Source: Liolophura sinensis (Eukaryota; Mollusca; Polyplacophora; Chitonida; Chitonidae). Taken from it: a stretch of 64,000 nt of DNA. Shown here piece by piece: positions 23,690 to 35,444 of the stretch (its first letter is position 1; each line of letters starts with the position of its first letter). The DNA is taken from NCBI RefSeq assembly GCF_032854445.1, contig NC_088305.1:31399645-31463644 (forward strand), read 5' to 3'. Below the pieces are notes generated by a model. It saw only the letters and a program-made list of their open reading frames with translations, did not search any database and had not been told where the DNA came from. The translations under genes were made by a program, and so were the position numbers.

Positions 23690-24309
23690 CTGTTTTCTAT
23701 ACAACATTAACACTACATAACACTGTTTTCTATACAACATTAACACCACATAACACTGTTTTCTATACAACATTAACACCACATAACACTGTTTTCTACA
23801 CAACATTAACACCACATAACACTGTTTTCTATACAACATTAACACTACATAACACTGTTTTCTATACAACATTAACACTACATAACACTGTTTTCTATAC
23901 AACATTAACACTACATAACACTGTTTTCTATACAACATTAACACTACATAACACTGTTTTCTATACAACATTAACACTATATAACACTGTTTTCTATACA
24001 ACATTAACACCACATAACACTGTTTTCTATACAACATTAACACTACATAACACTGTTTTCTATACAACATTAACACTACATAACACTGTTTTCTACACAA
24101 CATTAACACCACATAACACTGTTCTCTATACAACATTAACACTACATAACACTGTTCTCTATACAACATTAACACTACATAACACTGTTTTCTATACAAC
24201 ATTAACACTACATAACACTGTTCTCTATACAACATTAACACTACATAACACTGTTTTCTATACAACATTAACACTATATAACACTGTTTTCTATACAACA
24301 TTAACACTG
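23690..24309. repeat. 33-bp minisatellite, about 19 copies
   Basis: Tandem copies of a 33-bp unit containing CACTGTTTTCTATACAACAT and TAACACTACATAA. Variants are TATAC/TACAC, CTACA/CCACA/CTATA and TTTTC/TTCTC. The period is divisible by three, so the minus strand reads an 11-residue repeat (VLMLYRKQCYV). That frame extends past the array to 24385, giving 232 codons in all. The extra 25 codons do not resemble any protein I know. Confidence 0.95.
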
Positions 24310-24889
24310 AGCACAGGCAAAAAATTCTGAGCTTGCAACACTCCTTCGCTGTTTTAAATTCCTCCTTTACCGAAATACAAAACAAAAAAAAAAAATGTAA
24401 ACAAGTTTTCTAAAAACACGATTACAAAAACTGACGTTTCCGAAAGACGACTCAAAACTTGTCTTGCAAGTTAAACTTGTTGCCACAGCTCACTGACGAC
24501 TAAGAACTTGCACATTTCACCCATGGCTCTGGTGATTGACACTGGCTGTGCTCAGCTATCATCATTCCTCTATACATACAGCTAAAGCAGAAGCCAACTG
24601 ACACTGTCTTTAGGCAATGTGTTATTCAGTAGCTTATCGTGTGTTTTAAACAAATTTTCAAACCACAATCTTTGTGATTTATTAAATAGCTCTGTTCATT
24701 CAAATCCAGCGTAGCATGAAATCAGTGCCCTGCTAGGACAATCTACATACAGGTAACCTTGATCTATTCATAAGTATGCCACTATACAAATGCACATCCT
24801 ATACAAACATTCTTAAGGGGTTTAATTTATAACAACTGAAATAAGCATCTCACAATGTTACCTGAACTGTTCAATATTATAAATACGTA
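24310..24889. other. Non-coding single-copy stretch
   Basis: Nothing recognisable. It includes an A run at about 24385-24396. Confidence 0.6.
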
Positions 24890-25050
24890 TGGTCTGGGGC
24901 TACCCTCGGGCTCTGCCCAGTTTCCCCCCACCATACTGGCCCTGGCCGACGTTGTTTACTTTGTAAGTGAAATTTTCTTGAGCATGGTGTGAAACACCAA
25001 TCAAATAAATAAATAAATCAAATAAAACAATAAACGAAATAATAAAATGA
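24890..25050 (+). repeat. 5'-truncated SINE family A
   Basis: Diverged body (CTCGGGCTCTGCCCAGTTTC, then CCCACCATACTGGC), followed by AAGTGAAATTTTCTTGAGCA, AACACCAATC and an AAATAAATAAAT tail. The tRNA-like head is missing. Confidence 0.85.
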
Positions 25051-26558
25051 ACAACAAGCTGAAGATGGTACACTGCTGGTGTCTCTGATGTAACAGTCCT
25101 GCGTATCACGTTTGCCAGTCACAATATTGATCGTATATAAGGTCATATACTATTTAAATGCTCAAAGTGTATTGTAAGTCCATGTTATATTGCCTATTAT
25201 ATTATACCACCAAAACTACTGCCTAAAATATACCCTGGACAATTGATTTTGCCAATATAAGTATAATATATATTATGCTGTAAATCTTCCACCTTTTTAA
25301 CCACTAAAGCACTTTTAATCAGTGGAATTTATGCTTACAATTATTATCGTGATGACAATGACGCTAACACGATTCATTTGCATCACAAAATATGCAAACT
25401 TAATAAAACTGTGACAATTATTTCTCTACACCTAATAATGTAGTTCTCTCACAATGTTACAAACTCTTGGTTGCAGGAATGGTTGAAAAGGTTGCAGGGG
25501 AATTAAGGTACATGTATGAAACTTGACTCAGTGCAAAATAGCATATTTGGTTACATAACACAGATCATGATGCATCACTGAAACTGTTCACATGGTACAG
25601 TTGATATTAAGTCTTGTTGCAGGCGGTGTATATAAATATATTATCCCTTGCTGTCAAGATTTCAGCAGATATGACAACAACCTTATTTGATTGGTGTATT
25701 AATGTACTTACAATGACCAATGGCACGCTCAATCAGTACACACAGCACATGGGATCTCACTCAATCTTTCAGTTTCTCATTACAAGATAATCCAGGGTGG
25801 AAATGCTTGAAGCCCACTTTCTGAAATTGAATAAAAAGTTTAAAACGTCAGCATAACTGATTCACTTGAATAGTGTCTCCGACGACAGTTTTCACATTTG
25901 ACAAACTCGTTAATGGGGAACCTTTTGCACACACAGTATACCAGTTCATGCCTAAGCTGTTTAAGTCTACTCCTTATTCCCGATTTAGCAGAAAATGATC
26001 TGTGAGGAAACCGGTAGAAAAACTACACTAGGATGTATAAGATGAGGTGAATGGTCAATCGGGTTCAGACACAAACCACACTCAGTCACAACTTCAATCA
26101 TCAAGACAGTAGGCTTTTTACATCATCCACTGTACACATGCTGTAATTCTTCAACCCTTTCGCATGTTTGCAAGGTGTTTATTCTGAATGGATTTTTCTG
26201 TGTAGACTGATAAACTTATACTTTTTGTGAAGCCCTTAAGCTGGCCAATCCAACCAAAGCAGTTTTGTTATCAAAATCAAATTAAAAAATTTGCTCCTTT
26301 GCATGCAAAACGGTTGAGGAATTACCATGTCCTCACTGGCCAAGAGGTATAAGACCATCTGTCAGAAGTTTTTCCTGCTGGATAGGCTGTAGTGTTAAGT
26401 CAGGTGGTTTGTCAGGTATATAGTGAAGTAATGTGGTAATGCAGGTTAATTAGCTCCCACAGCTTTCTAAGATCCAATACCACACTAACTGACATACAAC
26501 ATGTACTTAGCAACATGTGAATTAAAAACAGCTGGACAATGTCCATGCAAACAGATCT
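25051..26558. other. Non-coding single-copy stretch
   Basis: No supported gene and no clear repeat. AT-rich with short open frames only. Confidence 0.6.
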
Positions 26559-27054
26559 GACCTCCAGCTGGATGTATCAGACCTCCAGCTGGGCGTATCA
26601 GACCTCCAGCTGGGCATATCAGACCTCCAGCTGGACGTATCAGACCTCCAGCTGGGCGTATCAGACCTCCAGCTGGGCATATCAGACCTCCAGCTGGACG
26701 TATCAGACCTTCAGCGGGGCTATCAGAACTTCAGCTGGACGTATCAGACCTTCAGCTGGGCATATCAGACCTCCAGCTGGGCGTATCAGACCTTCAGCTG
26801 GGCGTATCAGACCTCCAGCTGGGCGTATCAGACCTCCAGCTGGACGTATCAGACCTCCAGCTGGGCGTATCAGACCTCCAGCTGGACGTATCAGACCTCC
26901 AGCTGGACGTATCAGACCTTCAGCTGGACGTATCAGACCTCCAGCTGGACGTATCAGACCTCCAGCTGGGCGTATCAGACCTCCAGCTGGACGTATCAGA
27001 CCTCCAGCTGGGCGTATCAGACCTCCAGCTGGGCATATCAGACCTTCAGCTGGA
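26559..27054. repeat. 21-bp minisatellite, about 23 copies
   Basis: Tandem copies of a 21-bp unit, CAGACCTCCAGCTGG followed by ACGTAT or GCGTAT. The period equals seven codons. The plus strand therefore reads first as SSWAYQT repeats and, after a one-base loss near 26717 (copy reading CAGCGGGGCTATC), as RIRPPAG repeats, giving an open frame of 212 codons at 26539-27177. The frame switch in mid-array argues against selection for a protein. Confidence 0.95.
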
Positions 27055-30015
27055 CGACATCATCTCATATGGAATACTACCATATGTACATGTATAAAAG
27101 CACTACCTTCTTGTTTAATGCATCATTTTTGTGTAGTTGTCTCACTGACAGTAATTGGTACATACTTTGTAAGGTGAATGTTTTAAGCTTTCATCCTGGA
27201 AGACTAATTTGTAAACTGATCAAGCATCCCTCAACATGACCTATACATTATTACTGTAATTGTGCATGTATCAGACTCGATCAGCATACAGGGACCTTAA
27301 GACCCAACTCAATTCAACTGCTGTGTTGGGTAATATGCGCGATATGCGAAATAACAATACGGCACAATCGTTGTGCTCCAGGCGTTCAGTGTGTGCTGGT
27401 CAATCTTACAGTTGTACGGCCATCAGAGAGTGGCATGTCTGGGACCAGAGTTGAATGGATATAACATTCTGATCAACACTGAACTAGCCTATGGCTATTA
27501 AAGTCGGGTTAAGTACAGGTTCCACAAGGTTCCTGTCCATATGGTTTAATTGTCACAGGCCTAGTTTACAGATGTGCCACAAACAACCCATTAAACTAAC
27601 CAAAACCCCGCTGGACACGCTAACCAAATCATCTTGTGAAACACTCTAACAAAACTGTCATCGTCCAAGCAAGTGTTTTCCTCAAGGAAAATCTCAGTGG
27701 AAAAACAAGGAAGAGCGTTCAGCGCTGGCAGACTTACTAATAAGTAAAGGTTTCCATCACCAGCCTTTCTCGTCCTCTATCTGTCCGTCTACAGGGACAT
27801 TTGCATTATTAACGAACACAGCCAACTAATTGAATCCCGTCGATATCTTAGGGCTTTATCCTCTATAATTTTGGTGACCATTGATGAGTTTCTAGGCCAT
27901 GGGGTATGATAAATTATTTGCTTGCCACTGAGGAGTTTGTGCGAGTTTTCCATTGGGAGAAATTGTCAGGGGACGACTACGAGCAGGACAATTATGGATG
28001 TACCATGTGCTGAGAAAGATCTAGCGACGAGATAAAACCTTGGTCTGGATCATCAAAACTTTCATTTTCATCTCACTCCTAATTAATAACTTATTCCCGT
28101 ATAATCAATGACAAAGGAACAATTGTTTTGAAGCTAACTTGGCCACTGCAACTGTGAATAGATTGTATGATGAATCCTACAGAACTGATATCTATACATA
28201 TATTATCAGCTTGTCCACTGATCACTATCTATGCACTCCCAGACATCACGTTCTGTTTTTTAAACTGTCTACTTGTGTGTAAAAAAGCCATAGGCAGTGT
28301 AATCATGCAAGAGATGTCCTTTACATGTTATGATAACCAAAATATCATTATGCGCACATAGGCACATCTAACTAGCACATCAGGTGAGAATTTCCATACT
28401 TAATCGCACTTGGCTTTACAAAGGCGAGTTCTGAGCGCTGAATACATCAAAAAGTGATACAGAAGACCACAGGATAGAGAATAAAAAGCAGAACACCAAC
28501 GAAAGTATGAGAATAAAGCAGCAATAGTCACATGTAACGAGTGAAATCTGGCCTCTTGTCAGAACTCGGAGATTCTCACCTAGCACACACCTGTGTACCC
28601 AGTTTCTGATGGATCAAATTAAAAAAATAAAAAACAAAAAATTTTCAACACCATCAAGTTGACTGACCGTTTTATCAACACATAAAACCTGTGTAATAAC
28701 ACTTTTACGATTCCTTCTGTTCATGCAGTACTCATTAACCAACAAAACCCTAACGAGCTGTGCGCTCCTAAACAGGAAATATTACCCCGTTTTAGCACAT
28801 CAAGGCTGTGGATAGAGACAATAATACTCTTCACTTTATTAACACTGACAGGGTACCGTTTCACTTTTTGCTTTCCATTATTGTCTTTTTCTCATTTAGC
28901 GGTGAGTTATGTTTGTAGAATCTCTTTTCATACTTTTTTTCATATCACACTGCTGATTAGCTGTAAGTGCTAGCAAACCGCTCCATGTACACAACTCTTT
29001 AAAATGCTCTAGCCACATTTGCACAAGTGTGTACAAGTTGGCCCACAATAGATTCAAAAAGGTTATCTCAAAGCAGTCACCTTACCCCTGAGAACAAGGT
29101 CAGAATATGTCATTTAACTGTTTTGTATACATGCACCTGTTAACGTAATCGCACTGCGACATCTCGACAGCCTCTCTGATAAGACAATGTGTCACAAAGA
29201 AAGATAAAGGACAACTTAGATGTCAACTGTACAGGGCAAACCTTTTGATATTCTACCGCAGAGGAGTACAGTCTTATTTACTATATATCGCTAAAAGTAA
29301 AGATATTAAAGCTGGTTTCAGTGAGTTTAGATTTTGGCAAGCAGGGTTTATAACACCATAGCATTTATCAACAGTTAATCAACCCAGTGTAAGCTTAAAC
29401 TATAAAACTGTATCATACTTCCCTTACATCATGATTATTTCACAAAGAGTTTTGGGGGGGGGGGAGGGGGGGGTGTAACCCTTTATTAGTTTTTTTTTCA
29501 GTTTTTTTTTACAGTTCATTGTTTAAACTTTTACATGAACATTCTGGACCACACAAGTCTCTTATTATAAATCCAATCATTTTTTAATTTGTCAATTTCA
29601 GGTTTTAACTTCCTTTTAACATTTACCTATGATTTCACAAGACAAGTGCTATCCCAGAACTGGTAGGTGTAGTGGGTGCATGTGCGGGTTACATCACTAG
29701 AATATAACCTAATTATTACTGCAAAAACCTAACACTAAAAACACTATTGATGCGCGTGCGTCACATCCATTTCTTGGATAAAACCAAAAAGTGACAATAT
29801 ATATGCGAGGTTACCTGAGCCAAAAAGTTATGTACCTATTCAGCTTTGTGAAAAGAGTGGTAACTTGGACATTTACACTGCTTGACAAAAACCAATGGGG
29901 AAATGATTCAGTACATGTAGTACTTATGTCTAATATACTGCCTTAAAGTACATATGCATGTATGCTTGCGGTTCTACATTGTGCTTAACAATTTTTTTAG
30001 TCATACAACGAGGAG
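27055..30015. other. Single-copy stretch with candidate regulatory motifs
   Basis: No supported gene in about 3 kb. Motif-rich DNA lies at 27799-28127 (listed separately). A G-rich run (G11-A-G8) lies at 29454-29473, followed by T-rich runs. Confidence 0.55.
27799..28127. promoter_or_regulatory. POU/SOX/homeodomain motif cluster
   Basis: Contains an octamer ATTTGCAT at 27799-27806 followed by ATTATTAA, a TAATTAATAA homeodomain-type site at about 28080-28089, ACAAAGG at 28111-28117 (SOX/TCF type) and the inverted SOX pair AACAATTGTT at 28118-28127. The motifs are short, so chance occurrence is possible; regulatory function is inference. Confidence 0.25.
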
Positions 30016-30290
30016 GTGTGTACACACAGTCCATGTCACAAAATGCTGCCGCCACTGAAGTATCATTCCGAAGACACCAGACATGACACTCTAGTCAGTC
30101 ACATTATACGCACACCGGGCCAACTAGTCCTGTTTAATTGCTCTCGCCTCTCAGTGCTCAGTGCCCAGCAAGACAGCAACTACAGCGTTGTAGTACCTTT
30201 TTTTAAAGCCTTGGGCATGACCCATTCCAGGTTTGATCCCAGGTCTCCTGACATCAACCTGGGCGCTCTGTAACAATTAGGCCACTTTAC
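30016..30290 (-). repeat. tRNA-derived SINE family B, near full length
   Basis: On the minus strand it begins GTGGCCTAATTGTTACAGAG (A box region, about 30264-30283) and has a B box (GGGATCAAACCT, 30229-30240). The body contains GGCTTTAAAAAAAGGTAC, CACTGAGAGGCGAGAGC and TTGGCCCGGTGTGCGTATAA. Order and spacing match the shorter copy at 62411-62580. I recognise this body as a common molluscan tRNA-SINE type. An 85-codon plus-strand open frame across it is incidental. Confidence 0.85.
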
Positions 30291-31031
30291 ATGCCCTGCC
30301 TTAAAGTATCAGCTATTACAATGTCTGAAAAGTGAAAAGAGGCCTAAAGCTTTTCACTTAACCAACCGCTTATCAGCATAGGAAAATGAAAAGCCCGTCA
30401 GCCCATCAAATGGCATGGTAATACTCAGTAGTAACACTTAACCAAGCACAAAATAAATTGGATTACTGTCATTATCTCTTACTTCAGGTAAGTAACGGCC
30501 TACCTGGTTGAGCAATCACACTTTAATATGTTAATGAGATGTCAGTGAAGGTGAAGGTTCGTGCTTGTCACCCTAGGCTATATACCTGAGCAAGTGTACC
30601 TGTGCTAGCCGTCAGCCATGTCTTGGCAATAGTCAGCATACCTGGCAGGTATAAAGACAATCTCAACATTTGTTACCTGTGGGTTCAACTGACCTTAGCA
30701 CTCAATAGCCAGGTACAAATATACGATAGGGGCCATTTTGACGTAATTTTTTTTGGTGAATGACGTAGTTTAGGCTGTATATAGTGTCATCAGGCATCTT
30801 GGTTTAGATCACATACGTTAGGAAAAGGAAAATTGTTTACAAAGTTTTCTGCAAGTTGGAATACATTCATGCGACAGTTGAGTATTCAATTCAGCATAAG
30901 GGAACATAAAACTGCACATTATTTGGAGTATCCAGTGTAATCAGCATTTCAACATTTTAAAGTTGCATTGGGACATACGCATGTATAAGCTATATTGTCC
31001 ACCTTTGTGTGCTCGAACGACAGCAGTAGCA
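30291..31031. other. Non-coding single-copy stretch
   Basis: No supported gene. Nothing repetitive until the 89-bp array begins. Confidence 0.6.
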
Positions 31032-32035
31032 AATCAGCATTTCAAAGTCTTCTTCCCTTAGACCCACAGGGATATATTAGCCACGGTGGTTTTCTCTGGG
31101 TGGTGCAGAAACAACAATAAGATCAGCATTTCAAAGTCTTCTTCCCTTAGACCCACAGGGATATATTAGCCACGGTGGTTTTCTCTGGGTGGTGCAGAAA
31201 CAACAATAAGATCAGCATTTCAAAGTCTTCTTCCCTTAGACCCACAGGGATATATTAGCCACGGTGGTTTTCTCTGGGTGGTGCAGAAACAACAATAAGA
31301 TCAGCATTTCAAAGTCTTCTTCCCTTAGACCCACAGGGATATATTAGCCACGTTGGTTTTCTCTGGGTGGTGCAGAAACAACAATAAGATCAGCATTTCA
31401 AAGTCTTCTTCCCTTAGACCCACAGGGATATATTAGCCACGGTGGTTTTCTCTGGGTGGTGCAGAAACAACAATAAGATCAGCATTTCAAAGTCTTCTTC
31501 CCTTAGACCCACAGGGATATATTAGCCACGTTGGTTTTCTCTGGGTGGTGCAGAAACAACAATAAGATCAGCATTTCAAAGTCTTCTTCCCTTAGACCCA
31601 CAGGGATATATTAGCCACGTTGGTTTTCTCTGGGTGGTGCAGAAACAACAATAAGATCAGCATTTCAAAGTCTTCTTCCCTTAGACCCACAGGGATATAT
31701 TAGCCACGTTGGTTTTCTCTGGGTGGTGCAGAAACAACAATAAGATCAGCATTTCAAAGTCTTCTTCCCTTAGACCCACAGGGATATATTAGCCACGTTG
31801 GTTTTCTCTGGGTGGTGCAGAAACAACAATAAGATCAGCATTTCAAAGTCTTCTTCCCTTAGACCCACAGGGATATATTAGCCACGGTGGTTTTCTCTGG
31901 GTGGTGCAGAAACAACAATAAGATCAGCATTTCAAAGTCTTCTTCCCTTAGACCCACAGGGATATATTAGCCACGTTGGTTTTCTCTGGGTGGTGCAGAA
32001 ACAACAATAAGATCAGCATTTCAAAGTTTTCTTTC
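31032..32035. repeat. 89-bp minisatellite, about 11 copies, nearly identical
   Basis: Tandem copies of an 89-bp unit containing GATCAGCATTTCAAAGTCTT, CCCACAGGGATATATTAGCC and TTTTCTCTGGGTGGTGCAGA. Unit starts at 31121 and 31210 show the period. The internal copies differ at only one site that I can find, CACGGTGG versus CACGTTGG. The first copy starts after a diverged joint and the last is truncated and mutated at about 32028. Confidence 0.97.
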
Positions 32036-32084
32036 CTTTCACATAGAGAGGTATTAACATAGGTAGAGAAATTTTTTTCCATCT

Positions 32085-32490
32085 AAAAATTTGTCATCAA
32101 AGCATATCCCAGTCTGTCGCTCAGTTTTCTCATCAAAGCACATCCCAGTCTGTTGCTCGGTTTTGTCATCAAAGCATATCTCAGTCTGTCGCACCATTTT
32201 GTCATCAAAGCATATCTCAGTCTGTTGCTCGGTTTTGTCATCAAAGCATATCTCAGTCTGTCGCACCATTTTGTCATCAAAGCATATCTCAGTCTGTCGC
32301 ACCATTTTGTCATCAAAGCGCATCCCAGTCTGTCACTCCGTTTTGTCACCAAAGCGTATCTCAGTCTGTCGCACCATTTTGTCACAAAAGTGTATCCCAG
32401 TCTGTCCCTCAGTTTTGTCATCAAACCAGTCTGTCACTCGGTTTTGTCATCAAACCAGTCTGTCACTCGGTTTTGTCATCAAACCAATCT
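32085..32490. repeat. 36-bp minisatellite, about 11 copies
   Basis: Tandem copies of a 36-bp unit containing GTCATCAAAGCATATCTCAG and TCTGTCGCACCATTTT, followed by shortened copies of about 29 bases at the right end. The period is 12 codons, so frames of 89-155 codons are open on both strands (for example 32091-32558). No gene is supported. It starts about 50 bases after the 89-bp array. Confidence 0.93.
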
Positions 32491-33849
32491 GGTTCAACAT
32501 CTTTCCTCTCATTAGCGTTGTACACACATTTTCAAATCAATATCGCCAAAATGACTGACTCTGATGTCCCTAGTTTCCATCAAGCAAATATACAGTAAGT
32601 TTAGTCTACCAAGTACCACTATGCTAGTTTGTTTGGCTGAAATATTCCAGCATGGCATACAGGATATAGCTTACTTTGATCAGTAAGATCACAGTATCAC
32701 CTCGCCCCTGCTGTCATGTATGCATTTTGAGTCAGTTTACATCTTTTGTTCTGTTAGGCATCTTAAGTAATTTTATGTGTTCACTATAAAAGATGTATTT
32801 AAAACTTTTTTAATTATTACAGTTCACAAGAAAAATATTATTTTTGAATACTCTTAAAAAGAAATAATAAAAAAAAATAATAATTTATTTTTATAAACTA
32901 TTGCGTATTTTTTTTTTTCTGTTTTATATGCCCGGCATGCATATGGATGTATGTGATAAATAAAACAATTAAACAAACAAAATAATTGATCTTAATGTTA
33001 AATCAGAAGCATTAAAATTTAGTATTGTTCATTGAAATCCAGAAAAAGGAATGTTGGCTGCATGTTTTTGAGCATCTTCACACAGAAACATCGAAACAGG
33101 CATGCTTTGTTCCTTTTGGTGTCCTAGATTTGTATTCTTAGAATAGGAAAACAAAGTCTAATACAAGCTGCAAAACAGCAATTGTTTACCATTCTGGTTT
33201 ACAGACTTCTTTAGTTTTGAGGTAAGCCTGGAATGGAAGTCGAGCATTCTGTATACCGCTGAGAGATATATCTCTTTACCATGTCGTCAAAAACGGTTAG
33301 ACTGAACAAGAAAGATGTCCTATTGATGGCAAACATACTGAAGTCTGAAACGTTACTTCAGGGAGAATGTTTCAAGTTTTCTCCAACAAACAAATAACTT
33401 ATGTTATTTTCCATATACACTGAATACTGAGTGAAGCGGTTTTGTCCGCGGGGCTTTTGTTAGCTGGGGCTTCTGTCCATGAGGCTTTCGTCAGCCAGGG
33501 CTTATGTCTGCCAGGGCATTTGTCCGTCCTCCGTTCCAAAGATAATATATTGTGGTTATCACTTGAAAGTTTCTTTGTTTTAACAAAGACTGGAGAGAGG
33601 GAGATAGTTTACCTACATTGTCAATCATCAGCTGTTCCACTTACAACAGGATATATATCCTTACTCTTTTCAGGTGTTTTAGCTGGTAATGGTCACATCC
33701 AGAGCAACTTTGTAATTTTTGTGTCTCATTCTCATCAATACAGAAAATTAAAAGCACCTAACCTTTACACAGCGAGTGGTAATTTCCAATGTTTGCAACC
33801 AAAACAGTATCCATGTTTGCAACCAAATCCAGTCAGTTTGGTTATGGCC
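32491..33849. other. Non-coding stretch with a short degenerate repeat
   Basis: AT-rich with poly-T and A-rich runs near 32865-32920. At about 33453-33530 there are around five degenerate copies of a 16-bp GGGCTT(T/A)TGTC-like unit. A 144-codon frame (33442-33876) starts in this repeat and ends in a SINE tail, so it is not credible as a gene. Confidence 0.55.
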
Positions 33850-33926
33850 AGGTTTCCCAATTTCCTGTATAAGTGAAATATTCTTGAGTGCAGCATTAAA
33901 AAGCAATCAAATAAATAAATAAATAC
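33850..33926 (+). repeat. 3' end of SINE family A, variant
   Basis: Contains TATAAGTGAAATATTCTTGA and AGCAATCAAATAAATAAATA. The segment just upstream (AGGTTTCCCAATTTCC) lacks the CACCATAATGCTGGC block of other copies, so this is either an internal deletion or a distinct subfamily. Confidence 0.8.
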
Positions 33927-35444
33927 AAAGGCAGCTATAATCACAGAATGCTGGACAATCCAGATGAAAGATTACATTCAGTCTGTTATCTAACTCGAGG
34001 TGTTACAAAGTCCTGTTGAGTCTGGTACTTTATCTGACAATTTATGTGTGAAATCTTAATATACAGCCAGTCTGTAGGAGGAAGAAGATTTACAATGTGT
34101 AATATAGGTAAAGCCAAGCTACGGACAGCTGAGATATTGAAAGCTATACAGACTCATGCCTTGATTGATTGCGCTGTTTACACAAAGTTCAAACAAGATG
34201 CCATCAAGTATTTTGAATATTCGAATAATAAATGGGTGGCGCAGGGTGAACTTTATCGGGGATCAGAGAGCAATTAAGTCAACACTTAAAATGTACATTT
34301 ATGCATACATTCAGATATGTATAACTAGTACGATAGGACACTGTGGGTCATATACACGACTTGTGATGTAATTATGTAAATCCGCTAGCCATGGACATAC
34401 ATGTATCAGAGCTTGGACCTGCACTAACATGTACATTGCCACATGTACACATGTCATAAACTTCATGTCCACCTTACATACAGTACATGTATATTAGAAG
34501 GAGTAGGGGAAAATTGTGTCTAATACACATACACCTGCAATGCTATATAGCCAACTTATTTACCTGTTTCATTGTTATGGTTTTTTTCTGTTTTTTTTTT
34601 TTGTTTTTTTTTGTAGAAAGCCACATTCAAGCCTGGAGTGCGTGATATCTTAATAAGAACACAATTCTGACATTCCATAAGCCTCATTCTTGCAGCAATA
34701 TAGAGCAAATTCGTTTTCCACTTATCACCTTGAGAAAAAAAAAACACATGGGGAAAAAACAGCAAATGTGTAAATAAAACATTTATCAGCACACCAAAAA
34801 TAACCACAAAAAACACTCTGCTTAATAGGAGACAAGTCTGTTGAGATTTTGTGGGGTTTTTTTGCATATTGCTGTGGGCTTAATCTTGTCAGACGTACCA
34901 TCAGAGGCGATAAATGAAAAAGTAGCTTCAGGTAACCTAGACTAATTACAGGTAAGTATTTTTACTACCTGAGATCCCAGCAGAAGCAATTAGCTGGCAC
35001 ATCATCCACACACAGGTGTAAACACACTAATGTTAATGAGTACAACTGATTAAGGCTTAAGGTTAATCAATTAGCTCAGGAATTAGCATGACAAGCTCTA
35101 TCTTGTATAATTCTGATGAAGGATGGAGATATTAAAATGCTAACTCTTGCTTCAACTACAACGACAGTCGACTAACAAACTGACCGACTCATGTAAGTAC
35201 ATATCCTAGTCACTGCTGGCTAGCGATGAACAGAAGTGTCCCACTGTATGAAAGGGAGACTGACAGACTGCTATACATGCATTGATAATGTAACCAACCT
35301 GTACAAAATAGTTCTTAGTGGCTTGCCTTTAGCTGTCCATTAACTCACACAAAGCTTACACCTTTCACCTTGAATTCATCTCACCTTTGGGCATTTTCAA
35401 ACACTGTTCCCCAACATGATCACATTAACAACCCAGATAACATT
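33927..35444. other. Single-copy stretch with candidate regulatory motifs
   Basis: No supported gene. T and A runs near 34577-34612 and 34734-34744. Motif-rich DNA at 34942-35090 is listed separately. Confidence 0.55.
34942..35090. promoter_or_regulatory. Homeodomain/E-box/forkhead motif cluster
   Basis: Contains CTAATTA near 34941, CAATTAGC near 34987, CAGGTGTAAACA (E-box CAGGTG overlapping forkhead GTAAACA) near 35013-35024, TTAATGAG near 35034, the palindrome TAATCAATTA at 35064-35073 (a paired-class P2-type dimer site) and GAATTAGCAT near 35080. Several homeodomain sites in 150 bases is more than I see elsewhere here, but AT-richness raises the chance rate. Confidence 0.3.

Noticed and set aside
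30016-30273. 85-codon plus-strand frame
   Set aside because: It is antisense to a family B SINE and fully explained by it.
33442-33876. 144-codon plus-strand frame
   Set aside because: It starts in a degenerate 16-bp repeat and ends in a SINE tail; the middle has no known domain.
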